The notes under the pieces are model-generated. The model ran no database searches and was not told the origin of the DNA. It saw only the letters and a program-made list of their open reading frames with translations. A stretch of 64,000 nt of DNA from Asticcacaulis sp. AC402 (GTDB taxonomy: Bacteria; Pseudomonadota; Alphaproteobacteria; Caulobacterales; Caulobacteraceae). The position numbers and the translations under genes are program-made. Positions within the stretch are counted from its first letter, which is position 1; each line of letters begins with the position of its first letter. The stretch spans positions 1-64,000 of the forward strand of contig NZ_AWGC01000022.1 of assembly GCF_000495835.1 (NCBI RefSeq), read 5' to 3'. Positions 42,147 through 51,272 of the stretch are shown here, piece after piece.

Positions 42147-44765
42147 TTACGCTGTGGCCTTCTTGGCGGGTGCCTTCTTGACAGCCGGCTTCTTCGTTGC
42201 CGGTTTCTTGGCCGCGGCTTTTTTCGCTGGCGCCTTCTTGCTCGTCACACCGCCCTTGGCCGCGATCAGGGCCAGGGCCTGCTCGATCGTCACCGTCTCG
42301 GGCGTCATCTCCTTGGGCAGGGTGGCATTGACCTTGCCGCACTTGACATAGGGCCCGTAACGCCCGGCCATCACCTGGATCTTGTCGCCGCTTTCGGGAT
42401 GGTCGCCCAGTTCCTTCAGCGCCGCCGCTGCGCCGGCGCGGCCGGGGCGTCCGCCACCGGCGCGTTTCTCGGCGATAAGGGTCACCGCGCGATTCAGACC
42501 GACTTCGAATATTTCGTCAAAACCAGAAAGGTTGGCATAGGTGCCGCCCGATTCGACGAAGGGGCCAAAACGTCCCAGGCCTGCCGTGATCGGCTTGCTG
42601 TCTTCCGGGTTGATCCCGACCGTGCGCGGCAGGCTGAGTAGTTTCAGTGCCCGCTCCAGGTCGATACTGGCCGGCGGCCACGCCTTGGGCAGGCTGGAGC
42701 GTTTCGGCTTTTCGTCTTTGGATTCGGCTTCGCCCAGTTGCACATAGGGACCGAAACGGCCGATCTTCAGTGACACCATCTTGCCGGTTTCCGGATCGGG
42801 ACCCAGATCGCGATCGCCGGAAGCCTCGGCATTGCCTTCGGCGTCGGGCGATCCGACCGGGCGGGTAAACTTGCACTCCGGATAGTTGGAGCAGCCGATA
42901 AAGGCGCCGAACCGCGAGGTCTTCAGGCTCAGCAAACCCGTCGAACAGGTCGGGCAGGCGCGCGGGTTTGTCCCGTCGCCCTTGTCCGGGAAGATATGCG
43001 GCCCGAGCGCCTCGTTCAGCGTATCCAGCACTTGAGTGACGCGCAGTTCCGTCATGCCGTCGGCGGCGGCGTGGAAATCTTTCCAGAAATCGCGAAGTAA
43101 CTGCTTCCAGTTCAACTCGCCGGCCGAAACCAGATCAAGTTTCTCTTCGAGGTCGGCCGTGAAGTCATACTGGACGTATTTGTGGAAGAACTGATCGAGG
43201 AAGGCGGTAACCAGGCGACCCTTATCTTCCGGGATAAAGCGGTTCTTGTCCATGCGGACATAGGCGCGGTCGCGCAGTACGGTCAGGATCGAGGCATAGG
43301 TCGACGGCCGGCCGATGCCGAGTTCTTCCAGCTTCTTGACCAGGGTGGCTTCGGAATAGCGCGGGGGTGGTTCGGTGAAGTGCTGGGCCGGCTTGATCTC
43401 ATGGACCTGCGTGGCGGTGCCGGCGCGGACGGCCGGCAGGCGACCGCCGTCTTCGTCCTCGCCATCCCCGCTTCCACGGTCATCCTTGCCTTCCTCGTAG
43501 ACGGCGAGAAAGCCGTCGAAGGTGATCACCTGGCCGGTGGCGCGCAATCCCGTCTGCCTATCGCTGGACAGGATACTTATGACGGTGTTTTCGACGCGGG
43601 CGGCCTCCATCTGCGAGGCGACCGTGCGCTTCCAGATCAGTTCGTAAAGCCGCGCCTGATCTCCCTCCAGTCGCAGGGTATCCGGCCGGCGGAACATGGA
43701 GGTCGGGCGGATGGCTTCGTGGGCCTCCTGGGCGTTCTTGGCCTTGACCTTGTAGTGGCGCGGTTCGGCGGGCACATAGGCGGCACCGAAGCGCTCGCCA
43801 ATCATGCGACGGTTCTCGGCAATGGCGTTGGGTTCGATATAGACGCCGTCGGTCCGCATATAGGTGATCAGACCGGTGGTTTCGCCGCCGAGGTCAACGC
43901 CTTCGTACAGTTTTTGCGCCGTCTGCATGGTGCGCGAGGCTGAGAAGCCGAGCTTGCGCGACGCCTCCTGCTGCAGGGTCGAGGTGGTGAAGGGCGGGGG
44001 CGGGGTCTTGCGGCCTGGCTTCTGCTCGACGTCGTCGATGGCGAAGGACGACCTTTGAATCGTGTCGCGGGCGGCGTGCGCCAAAACCTCGGTATTGAGG
44101 TCGAACTTGGTCAGTTTCTTGCCGGCCAGTTGCACCAGTCGGGCGGTAAATGGCGGCGACTCAGCCGAAACCTCGCTCTCTACGGTCCAGTATTCCTCAG
44201 TGCGGAACTTTTCGATTTCGATTTCGCGGTCGACGACGATCTTCAGCGCCACCGATTGCACGCGGCCAGCCGACCGGGCGCCCGGCAGCTTGCGCCACAG
44301 CACCGGCGACAGGGTGAAACCGACCAGGTAGTCCAGGGCGCGGCGGGCCAGATAGGCCTCGACCAGTTCCATGTCGAGGTCACGCGGCGCCGCCATGGCC
44401 GCCTGGACCGCCGACTGGGTGATGGCGTTGAAGGTAACGCGCTGGACGACCTTGTCCTTGAGCACGCGTTTCTTGTTCAGCACCTCCAAGACGTGCCAGG
44501 AGATGGCTTCACCCTCGCGATCGGGGTCGGTGGCCAGAATAACGCGGTCAGCAGACTTGATGGCGTCAGCGATGTCGCTCAGTCGCTTCGACGACTTGGG
44601 ATCCATGTCCCAGGTCATGGCGAAGTCCTCGTCGGGCTTCACCGATCCGTCCTTGGAAGGCAGGTCGCGAATGTGGCCATAGGAGGCCAGCACCGTGTAG
44701 CCCTTGCCGAGATACTTGTTGATGGTTTTGGCCTTGGCCGGGCTTTCAACAATAACGACGGTCAT
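42147..44765 (-). CDS. topA: DNA topoisomerase I
   Basis: 872 residues. N-terminal Toprim domain VVIVESPAKAKTINKYLG; active-site tyrosine in GLITYMRTDG near residue 310. One four-cysteine zinc finger (CPTCSTGLLSL ... GCSNYPEC) near 600 is followed by zinc-less repeats of the FGPFVESGG / GPYVKCGK type. The tail is a Lys/Ala/Pro histone-like run (AKKAAAKKPATKKPA) of ~30 residues. Relaxes negative supercoils. On the minus strand a TTGACAG at 44882-44876 may be its -35. Confidence 0.95.
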   Translation of the reverse strand: MTVVIVESPAKAKTINKYLGKGYTVLASYGHIRDLPSKDGSVKPDEDFAMTWDMDPKSSKRLSDIADAIKSADRVILATDPDREGEAISWHVLEVLNKKRVLKDKVVQRVTFNAITQSAVQAAMAAPRDLDMELVEAYLARRALDYLVGFTLSPVLWRKLPGARSAGRVQSVALKIVVDREIEIEKFRTEEYWTVESEVSAESPPFTARLVQLAGKKLTKFDLNTEVLAHAARDTIQRSSFAIDDVEQKPGRKTPPPPFTTSTLQQEASRKLGFSASRTMQTAQKLYEGVDLGGETTGLITYMRTDGVYIEPNAIAENRRMIGERFGAAYVPAEPRHYKVKAKNAQEAHEAIRPTSMFRRPDTLRLEGDQARLYELIWKRTVASQMEAARVENTVISILSSDRQTGLRATGQVITFDGFLAVYEEGKDDRGSGDGEDEDGGRLPAVRAGTATQVHEIKPAQHFTEPPPRYSEATLVKKLEELGIGRPSTYASILTVLRDRAYVRMDKNRFIPEDKGRLVTAFLDQFFHKYVQYDFTADLEEKLDLVSAGELNWKQLLRDFWKDFHAAADGMTELRVTQVLDTLNEALGPHIFPDKGDGTNPRACPTCSTGLLSLKTSRFGAFIGCSNYPECKFTRPVGSPDAEGNAEASGDRDLGPDPETGKMVSLKIGRFGPYVQLGEAESKDEKPKRSSLPKAWPPASIDLERALKLLSLPRTVGINPEDSKPITAGLGRFGPFVESGGTYANLSGFDEIFEVGLNRAVTLIAEKRAGGGRPGRAGAAAALKELGDHPESGDKIQVMAGRYGPYVKCGKVNATLPKEMTPETVTIEQALALIAAKGGVTSKKAPAKKAAAKKPATKKPAVKKAPAKKATA

Positions 44766-45005
44766 GAAGTCTCTTTATACAGGCGGTTTCGCGCGGGAGG
44801 GGAGGAGGCGACGCGGCGCCCTGGCAGCCAAATCAGGCCACCACTGGCAGGCATACATGCTAATCGATTCCGCCTCTGTCAACGGTTATAGGCAGGGGGT
44901 GGAGTCCCCCAGTGCTGGGAAAAGGCGTGGTGATTAGGAATAATATTCTATAAAATCAGTTGCGTAGAGAGCGCGCCGGCAGTTGGGAAACAGCGACATT
45001 TCGTA
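44766..45005 (-). promoter_or_regulatory. topA upstream region
   Basis: A 240-base gap between dprA and topA, both on the minus strand. TTGACAG at 44882-44876 followed by TAGCATG about 14 bases on is the best promoter-like pair. An AT-rich stretch (GGAATAATATTCTATAAAA) lies at 44937-44955. No gene seen. Confidence 0.35.
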
Positions 45006-46139
45006 TCAGGTGCGGACATAGCCGGCATCGGTTTCCGCGATCACGCCGGCAATTTCCAGCTCCGACAAGGCCCCCAGCGCTATGTGCGGCGCGACTCCGG
45101 CCAGGCGCAGCAAGCTGTCCCGGCCAACCGGCGTCGGCCCAACCAGGTCGCGCAAGGTACGGATAGCGACGTAAATCTGGTCTTCGCTGTCGCCGGCGGG
45201 TTCAGCCCTGGCTTGCGGCGTCGTCGTCGAGAGCGCCATCGGCGTGGGTTGGGGCGCAAACAAGCCGAGCTGGCTTTCCAGCACGCGGATCACGTCCTCG
45301 GCCGTCTCACACAGGCTGGCGCCCTGGCGCAACAGGTCGTTGCCACCGCGCGCGCGCGGGTCGAGCGGTGAGCCCGGCACGGCGAAGACTTCGCGATTCT
45401 GTTCGGCCGCCAGCCGCGCCGTGATCAGGGAGCCTGAGCGCAGTTCCGCCTCGACCACCACCACACCCATGGCCAGGGCGGAGATAATGCGGTTGCGTCG
45501 CGGGAAGTCGCGCGCCTGGGCGCGGTAGCCCATGGGACTCTCCGACACGATCAGGCCGTGCTCCCGGATGCGGTCATAAAGAGCAGCATTGTCGGGCGGA
45601 TAGACGTCTTCGACCCCGCCGCCCAGGACGGCGATGGTGCCGCGCGAGAGGGCAGCGTCGTGAGCCCGGGCGTCGATGCCGCGCGCCAGGCCAGAAACAA
45701 TCTGGAAACCGGCCGCAGCCAGGTCGTGCGCCAGGCTCTGCGCCATCTTCTGACCGGCGGCCGAGGCGTTGCGCGCGCCGACGATGGCGATGGCGCGTGT
45801 GCGGGCCTTCAGCGGCCCCAGGGTCCACAGGACGGGCGGGGCGGCCTCGACCTGGCTCAGCAGGGCTGGATAGTCGTCGTCCCCCAGCAGCACCATCCGG
45901 GCGCCGGCGGCCTGCGCCCGGGCCAGTTCCTGATCGATCTGGCCTTGCGGGGCGGCGACAAAGGACCCGCCGCTGCGTTTAACGAGGTTTGGGAGTTCTT
46001 CCAAGGCGCGCTGGGCGGAGGCAAAACGGCTGAGCAGTTGAGCGAAAGCAACCGGCCCAACACGGTTTGTGCGCGCCAGCCGCAGCCGCGCGATACGTTC
46101 GGCGTCACTGTCGGCAGCGGCGATGCGTTCGAAAGGCAA
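45006..46139 (-). CDS. dprA: DNA-processing protein DprA
   Basis: 377 residues. Rossmann-like DprA/Smf domain with AIVGARNASAAGQKMA, VSGLARGIDARAH, VLGGGVEDVYPPDN and FPRRNRIISALA, plus a C-terminal winged helix (LLRLAGVAPHIALGALSELE). Loads RecA on incoming single-stranded DNA in natural transformation. Neighbouring topA and plsY as in Caulobacter. Confidence 0.95.
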   Translation of the reverse strand: MPFERIAAADSDAERIARLRLARTNRVGPVAFAQLLSRFASAQRALEELPNLVKRSGGSFVAAPQGQIDQELARAQAAGARMVLLGDDDYPALLSQVEAAPPVLWTLGPLKARTRAIAIVGARNASAAGQKMAQSLAHDLAAAGFQIVSGLARGIDARAHDAALSRGTIAVLGGGVEDVYPPDNAALYDRIREHGLIVSESPMGYRAQARDFPRRNRIISALAMGVVVVEAELRSGSLITARLAAEQNREVFAVPGSPLDPRARGGNDLLRQGASLCETAEDVIRVLESQLGLFAPQPTPMALSTTTPQARAEPAGDSEDQIYVAIRTLRDLVGPTPVGRDSLLRLAGVAPHIALGALSELEIAGVIAETDAGYVRT

Positions 46140-46309
46140 GGGCGGAAACTCCGAGTCGTTCCACGCTAACAGGCGCCGGCATTTAGCTCAAGACGGAGGT
46201 GCGTCTTGCCAAACATCTCTGCTTTGTGATTCTCTGGCGAGGTGTGGCTTGATTTGTCACAAACTCGGTCTAAGAGAAGAGTATAAGTTTCAGTTGCGTA
46301 CCCACGTCG

Positions 46310-46353
46310 CCTGAAAGCGTATGGCTCAGGCATGGACATTGGCTTTCAGGAGA
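46310..46353 (+). promoter_or_regulatory. Hairpin covering the ribosome binding site of the RTX gene
   Basis: CCTGAAAGC (46310-46318) pairs perfectly with GCTTTCAGG (46342-46350), and the last AGG belongs to the ribosome binding site AGGAGA at 46348-46353. Translation could be controlled by this stem. Otherwise 46140-46360 shows no gene. Confidence 0.45.
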
Positions 46354-46360
46354 TTTTCGT

Positions 46361-49153
46361 ATGGCTAATATTTTCGGCACCACGGGCACCAACGGCGTCA
46401 ACGGCGTCGCCGGCACGAATGCCCCCAACGGCGGCGTCAATGGAACCAGCGGTACCGCTGGGACTTCGGCGACCTCGGGCCAATCCCTGACCTATCTTAT
46501 GGACCAGGCCGGTTGGGATCCTACGCTTCAGTTGTTCGGTGGCGGCGGGGGCTACGGCTCGACCGGTGGCGGAGGCGGGTCGGGCAATTATACGACCGTT
46601 TACAGCTACAATGGTCCCGGTTACCTGGTTGCCACCAATGTCGCCGTGTCCGACGCCGGTCATGGCGGTGCCGCCGGCAAGGGTGGCAACGGCGGTCACG
46701 CGTCCCTGACAGCCTCCAACCTTATTGCCCTGGACTCTCAGCATCTTCAGTCAACAGGTGGTAACGGGACGGGGGGGTACACGGGCGGAACCGGCGGCGG
46801 CACCTATAACGGCTACTATAACAACAACCCTTACGCCAACGGCTACTATGTCGGCCCCACCCTCTACTATTATGGTTTTAACCACTACCAGGCGGGTGGT
46901 ACGGGCGGCAATGGCGGCGCCGGTTCGGCCGGCGGCACCGGCGGCAACGGCACGACGACGGCCGATGCACTTACTTTTATGGGCTACTACACGACCGTGC
47001 GTTCCTATGGCGGCACGGGCAGCTACGGTGGCAATGGCGGCGGCGGGGGCAGTGGCGCCCATGGCGGTGACGGCGGTATTGGCGGGGCCGGCGGCAATGG
47101 CGGCAAGGCAACAGTCAATGTTACCAACAGCCTTGGCAACTTTTACGGCTACACCACTCTGCAAGCTGTTGGCGCGGCCGGTGGAGCGGGCGGTTACGGT
47201 GGCAATGCCAGCACCGGGACGACGGACAATTACAACTATACGGCGCCCGGTGTGTACACTTACAGCCAGACATTCGACCACGGTACTGGCGGTATCGGTG
47301 GCAAGGGTGGCAATGGTGGCGCAGCGGTGATCAACTATACCGGCAACACCCTGACCGGTGACCAAACGTCCGAAACCCTTTATTTTTACATTACAATAGC
47401 ATCGGGGCTGCGCGGCGTTGGCGGTCTGGGCGGATATAATGGGGGCACGACAACGCGGGTCAGCAGCGGACTCGATGGCGTCACCGGTGCTACCGACCTG
47501 ACCTTCTCGGGCAATACCTTCGATGGTGGTGCCGGTAATGACACCTTCTCCTTCACGATTATTCACACCTCTGCAGACCAATCCAGCTTCGGCAGCCTGG
47601 GCTCGATTGTCGTTAATTTGCTGAACGGTACCTTCGTGTTTGGCGGCAACAGCAGCGCTCTTCTAAGTGTCGAGAACGTAACAATCGATGTCCTGGAACG
47701 CTACTACAATGCCGCCAGTGTTCTGGTCGATGCTACCCCAGGGGTCTCGCTGACCGGCAGTCACTCCAACAACAACCTGACGACGGCAACCGGTAATGAC
47801 AGCCTGTGGGGCTTGGCCGGCAATGATTCGCTGAATGGCGGAAACGGCGCTGACAGTATGAACGGCGGTGCCGGTGACGACACCTTCTCGGTCGACAATA
47901 TTGGCGATGTGGCATCCGAAACGGCATCCGGTGTCGACACAGGTGGCTACGACCTGGTAAACTCGACGGTGACCTTTACCTTGGGTGATTTTATTGAAGC
48001 CCTGACCCTTGGCGGCAACGTCAATATGGACGGAACAGGTAATGCGCTCGACAACGTCATCAACGGCAACTCTTATATTAACGTCCTGAGCGGCCTGGGT
48101 GGGCGTGACCGCATCTTTGGTGGTTATGGTAACGATACGCTAAACGGCGGCGACGGCAATGACTACCTGGACGGTGGTAATGACCTTGACCAGATGGCTG
48201 GGGGGCTTGGAGACGATACCTACCTCGTCAACCAAGTCGGTGACATTGCGATCGAAGCGGCCGGCGAAGGCAAGGATACGGTGCTGTCCTCAATCAGCTA
48301 TTCACTGGTCGGTCAGGTGATAGAAAACCTGACCCTGACTGGCTATACAGGTATTAACGGTACGGGCAACGGCGTTGGCAATGTCATTATTGGCAATGCC
48401 TATAACAATGTCCTGATTGGCGGCGCCGGCGCTGACACCATGATCGGCGGTAACGGAAACGATACCTATGGTGTTGATGTTGCCGGTGATGTGGTGAGTG
48501 AAGCGCCCGCCTATGGCACTGACACGGTCGAGGCGTCCATTACCTACACATTAAGTGCCAACCTGGAAAACCTGATCCTGACTGGTCTGGCCAATATCAA
48601 CGGCACAGGCAATGCCGGCAACAATGTCATTACAGGCAATGCTGGTACCAACGCATTAGCGGGCGGTGCCGGTAACGACACCTACTACATCCAGAACACC
48701 ACCGACACGATCAGCGAAGCCACCGGCAATGGCACTGACATCATCTATTCGTCGGTGACCTACACCGTTTTCGGCGCGGTCGAGACCCTGGCCCTGACCG
48801 GTGTCGACAATATCAACGCTACCGGCAATTCTCTGGTCAATATCCTGATCGGTAACGACGGCGACAACGTTCTGAACGGCAAGAGCGGGGCCGATACCAT
48901 GACCGGCGGGTTGGGCTCCGATACCTTCCTGTTCCAGACCAGCAGCGGCGCCGACCGGATCACCGATTTCAACGCGGGCCAGAACGACTGGATCAATATC
49001 AACGCCTATTCCGGCGGCGTGGTCAATGGCGGGGGCGTGACCATCACCGACGCCGGCGGCGGTAACACCCTGATTACTATGGGTGCCAACAGCATCACGG
49101 TGCTCGGCGTCGCCTATAACGACGCTGGACTGCTGAGCCATATCATCTGGTAA
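46361..49153 (+). CDS. Giant glycine-rich RTX calcium-binding exoprotein
   Basis: 930 residues without signal peptide, as expected for type I secretion. Residues 1-60 have GTTGTNGVNGVAGTN-type repeats. Residues ~60-380 are a Gly/Tyr/Asn-rich region with many GGNGG and GGTGGNGG runs. From ~385 there are RTX nonapeptide blocks (GGAGNDTF, GGNGADSMNGGAGDDTF) alternating with ~90-residue repeats of the form ENLTLTGY...INGTGN...NVIIGN. The C-terminus (DFNAGQNDWI ... LLSHIIW) is the likely secretion signal. No transporter genes are in this window. Possible matrix, S-layer-like or adhesive function, inferred. Confidence 0.85.
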   Translation: MANIFGTTGTNGVNGVAGTNAPNGGVNGTSGTAGTSATSGQSLTYLMDQAGWDPTLQLFGGGGGYGSTGGGGGSGNYTTVYSYNGPGYLVATNVAVSDAGHGGAAGKGGNGGHASLTASNLIALDSQHLQSTGGNGTGGYTGGTGGGTYNGYYNNNPYANGYYVGPTLYYYGFNHYQAGGTGGNGGAGSAGGTGGNGTTTADALTFMGYYTTVRSYGGTGSYGGNGGGGGSGAHGGDGGIGGAGGNGGKATVNVTNSLGNFYGYTTLQAVGAAGGAGGYGGNASTGTTDNYNYTAPGVYTYSQTFDHGTGGIGGKGGNGGAAVINYTGNTLTGDQTSETLYFYITIASGLRGVGGLGGYNGGTTTRVSSGLDGVTGATDLTFSGNTFDGGAGNDTFSFTIIHTSADQSSFGSLGSIVVNLLNGTFVFGGNSSALLSVENVTIDVLERYYNAASVLVDATPGVSLTGSHSNNNLTTATGNDSLWGLAGNDSLNGGNGADSMNGGAGDDTFSVDNIGDVASETASGVDTGGYDLVNSTVTFTLGDFIEALTLGGNVNMDGTGNALDNVINGNSYINVLSGLGGRDRIFGGYGNDTLNGGDGNDYLDGGNDLDQMAGGLGDDTYLVNQVGDIAIEAAGEGKDTVLSSISYSLVGQVIENLTLTGYTGINGTGNGVGNVIIGNAYNNVLIGGAGADTMIGGNGNDTYGVDVAGDVVSEAPAYGTDTVEASITYTLSANLENLILTGLANINGTGNAGNNVITGNAGTNALAGGAGNDTYYIQNTTDTISEATGNGTDIIYSSVTYTVFGAVETLALTGVDNINATGNSLVNILIGNDGDNVLNGKSGADTMTGGLGSDTFLFQTSSGADRITDFNAGQNDWININAYSGGVVNGGGVTITDAGGGNTLITMGANSITVLGVAYNDAGLLSHIIW

Positions 49154-49179
49154 GGACGGTCCAACGACGACCTGAAGAG

Positions 49180-49210
49180 CCCCGGCTATTCCCCAGCCGG
49201 GGTTTCTTTC
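49180..49210 (+). terminator. Terminator of the RTX gene
   Basis: CCCCGGCT / AGCCGGGG with a seven-base loop followed by TTTCTTTCTTTTT. It overlaps the last codons of the convergent plsY gene. Confidence 0.75.
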
Positions 49211-49836
49211 TTTTTGCCGATCTTCGGTTCTTCGCCCTTGAGCAGGCGACCAATGTTGTCGCGATGGCGAATGTAGATCAGCACGGCCATGAACAACGCC
49301 ATACCGAGGAAAGGGTAGGGCTGGTCGAGCAAAAAGGCCAGGGGCACGACCAGGGCCGCAGCGACAAGGGCGGACAGCGAGGATATACGGAATATCGCCG
49401 CAGTCAGCAGCCACAGGCCGCCGGCGATCAGGCCCATCGGCCAGGCGGCGCCGAACAGCGTGCCCATAAAGGTCGCCACGCCCTTGCCGCCCTTAAAGCG
49501 CAGCCACACCGGAAACAGGTGGCCCAGGAAGGCGGCCGCGCCGGCCAGCGCCATGGCCTGGCGGCGGGTTTCTATGTCGGCGGCGATCAGGAAGGTGAAC
49601 AGCAGGGCCAGACCGACCGCGGCTGCGCCTTTTCCCGTATCGCCGAAAAAGGTGATCAGGGCCAGGTCCTTGCGGCCGGTGCGCAAAACATTGGTGGCGC
49701 CAATATTGCCCGAACCAACCGTTCGGATATCGATGCCAGCCAACCGCGTCGAGACATAGCCGAACGGGATCGAACCCAGCAGATAACCTCCGACCAGGGC
49801 AAGAACATAGATCAGAAGATCAGGAGGGGTTTGCAA
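49186..49836 (-). CDS. plsY: Glycerol-3-phosphate acyltransferase PlsY
   Basis: 216-residue membrane enzyme that acylates glycerol-3-phosphate with acyl phosphate, the first phospholipid step. Motifs: LLGSIPFGY, GSGNIGATNVLRTGRK and RFKGGKGVAT, with about five helices. I start at TTG 49836, which follows an AGG-type site; longer open frames overlap pyrX and have no relatives. The Lys-rich tail ends near the RTX terminator. Sixteen bases after pyrX. Confidence 0.92.
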   Translation of the reverse strand: MQTPPDLLIYVLALVGGYLLGSIPFGYVSTRLAGIDIRTVGSGNIGATNVLRTGRKDLALITFFGDTGKGAAAVGLALLFTFLIAADIETRRQAMALAGAAAFLGHLFPVWLRFKGGKGVATFMGTLFGAAWPMGLIAGGLWLLTAAIFRISSLSALVAAALVVPLAFLLDQPYPFLGMALFMAVLIYIRHRDNIGRLLKGEEPKIGKKKETPAGE

Positions 49837-49852
49837 AAGGAGACCTGCCTGG

Positions 49853-51151
49853 TTAACCGTGTTCGTAGACGAGACGTCCGTCCACAAAGGTTTTGAGCAC
49901 CTTGCCCTGTAGTGTGCGATTCTCAAAGGGCGAGTTCTTCGATTTCGACAGGATGTCGCGTTCGCGCAACGCAAACGGCGCGTCAATGTCGACCAGAATC
50001 AGGTCGGCAGGCGCGCCCTGGGCCAGCCGCCCGGCCGCCAGACCCAGGATCTGGGCCGGGTTAATGGTCACGGCGCGGATCAGCTCCAGCAAAGGTACCT
50101 CAGCGTCGAGATGCAGGCCGATCAGGGCCGGCAGCAGGGTTTGCAGCCCAATAGCGCCCGGTGCGGCTTCGGAGAAGGGCAGGCGCTTGTCCTCGGCCGG
50201 CGCCGGGCAATGGTTGGACACGACGACATCGATCAAGCCGTTTTCCAGCGCCGCCACCAGGGCCTGGCGGTCGTTTTCCGAGCGCAGCGGCGGATCGAGC
50301 CGGTAAAAGGTGCGGTAGTCGCCGATGTCGATCTCGTTGAACATCAGGTGGTTGATACTGACCGAGGCATAGACCTCCAGCCCCTTGGCCTTGGCGCGTT
50401 CCAGCGAGGTCAGGCCTTCGCGCGTCGAGATCTGGTCGACCAGGAAGCGCGCGCCGGTGAGTTCGACCAGAGCCAGGTCGCGCTCCAGGGCAATGCGCTC
50501 GGACAGGGCGCTCACCGAGGCCAGGCCCATGCGCATGGCCATTTCGCCCGACGTGGCGACGGCGCCTTCGGACAGCCACGGCTCCTTGGGGCGGTGGGCG
50601 ATCAGGGCATTGAACCCGTTGGCATAGGTCAGGACGCGGCTGAGGATCTTGCTGTTGACGACGGGGCGGTCGACATCGGTGAAATAGAGCGCGCCGGCCT
50701 GGACCATCAGGCCGATTTCGGCCAGGTGCTTGCCGTCGGAGCCCTTGGTGGCGGCGCCAGCGGGGTAGACGTGGACCAGCTCGATGTCGCGGGCCCGGCG
50801 CAGGATGAAGTCGACCATGGCCGGTCCGTCGATCACCGGATCGGTATCGGGCTGGACGACGAAGCTGGTCACGCCGCCGGCGGCGGCGGCCAGGCTGGCC
50901 GATTTGAGAGTTTCCCTGGGCTCCGAGCCGGGCTCGCCGGTCTTGACCCGCATGTCGATCAGACCGGGCATGACGGCATTGCCGACGCAGTCGATGACTC
51001 TCATGCCGACCTGTCCGGCGGGCGGCTGTTCACCGTGGATGACATCGGTGATGACGCCGTCGGCGATGATGACCGAGCCGGGGCCGTCATAATTGCTGGC
51101 CGGATCGACCAGGCGGGCATTGACGAAAGCAATCGCGGAGGAGGTTGTCAT
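49853..51151 (-). CDS. pyrX: Inactive dihydroorotase homologue (PyrX type)
   Basis: 432 residues with the amidohydrolase fold. Where active dihydroorotase has the metal ligands HxH in GLIDMHVHxREPG, this protein reads GLIDMRVKTGEPG, and the late SDHAPH-type motif is SNHCPAP. Both zinc-site features are lost, so it is very unlikely to catalyse. Such partners associate with and stabilise aspartate carbamoyltransferase in pseudomonads and relatives. The neighbour is pyrB. An active pyrC must lie elsewhere. The ATG at 51151 follows GTGGGGAA. Confidence 0.85.
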   Translation of the reverse strand: MTTSSAIAFVNARLVDPASNYDGPGSVIIADGVITDVIHGEQPPAGQVGMRVIDCVGNAVMPGLIDMRVKTGEPGSEPRETLKSASLAAAAGGVTSFVVQPDTDPVIDGPAMVDFILRRARDIELVHVYPAGAATKGSDGKHLAEIGLMVQAGALYFTDVDRPVVNSKILSRVLTYANGFNALIAHRPKEPWLSEGAVATSGEMAMRMGLASVSALSERIALERDLALVELTGARFLVDQISTREGLTSLERAKAKGLEVYASVSINHLMFNEIDIGDYRTFYRLDPPLRSENDRQALVAALENGLIDVVVSNHCPAPAEDKRLPFSEAAPGAIGLQTLLPALIGLHLDAEVPLLELIRAVTINPAQILGLAAGRLAQGAPADLILVDIDAPFALRERDILSKSKNSPFENRTLQGKVLKTFVDGRLVYEHG

Positions 51152-51204
51152 TGTCCAGTTCCCCACTTCACACTTTTGGCAAGGTTATCGAGAACGAAGT
51201 TGCA

Positions 51205-51250
51205 AACTCCCCCTCCCCACTGCGTGGAGAGGAGAAGGGGCGAGGTATCC
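51205..51250. repeat. Short CTCCCC...GGGGCGAGG hairpin repeat
   Basis: CTCCCCACTGCGTGGAGAGGAG with nearby CCCCTCC/GGGGCGAGG forms a hairpin in the 121-base gap between pyrB and pyrX. It resembles the CCTCCCC...GGGGAGG repeats elsewhere in the window. Confidence 0.4.
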
Positions 51251-51272
51251 TCGAACTTAGCCCCGTTGAGTC

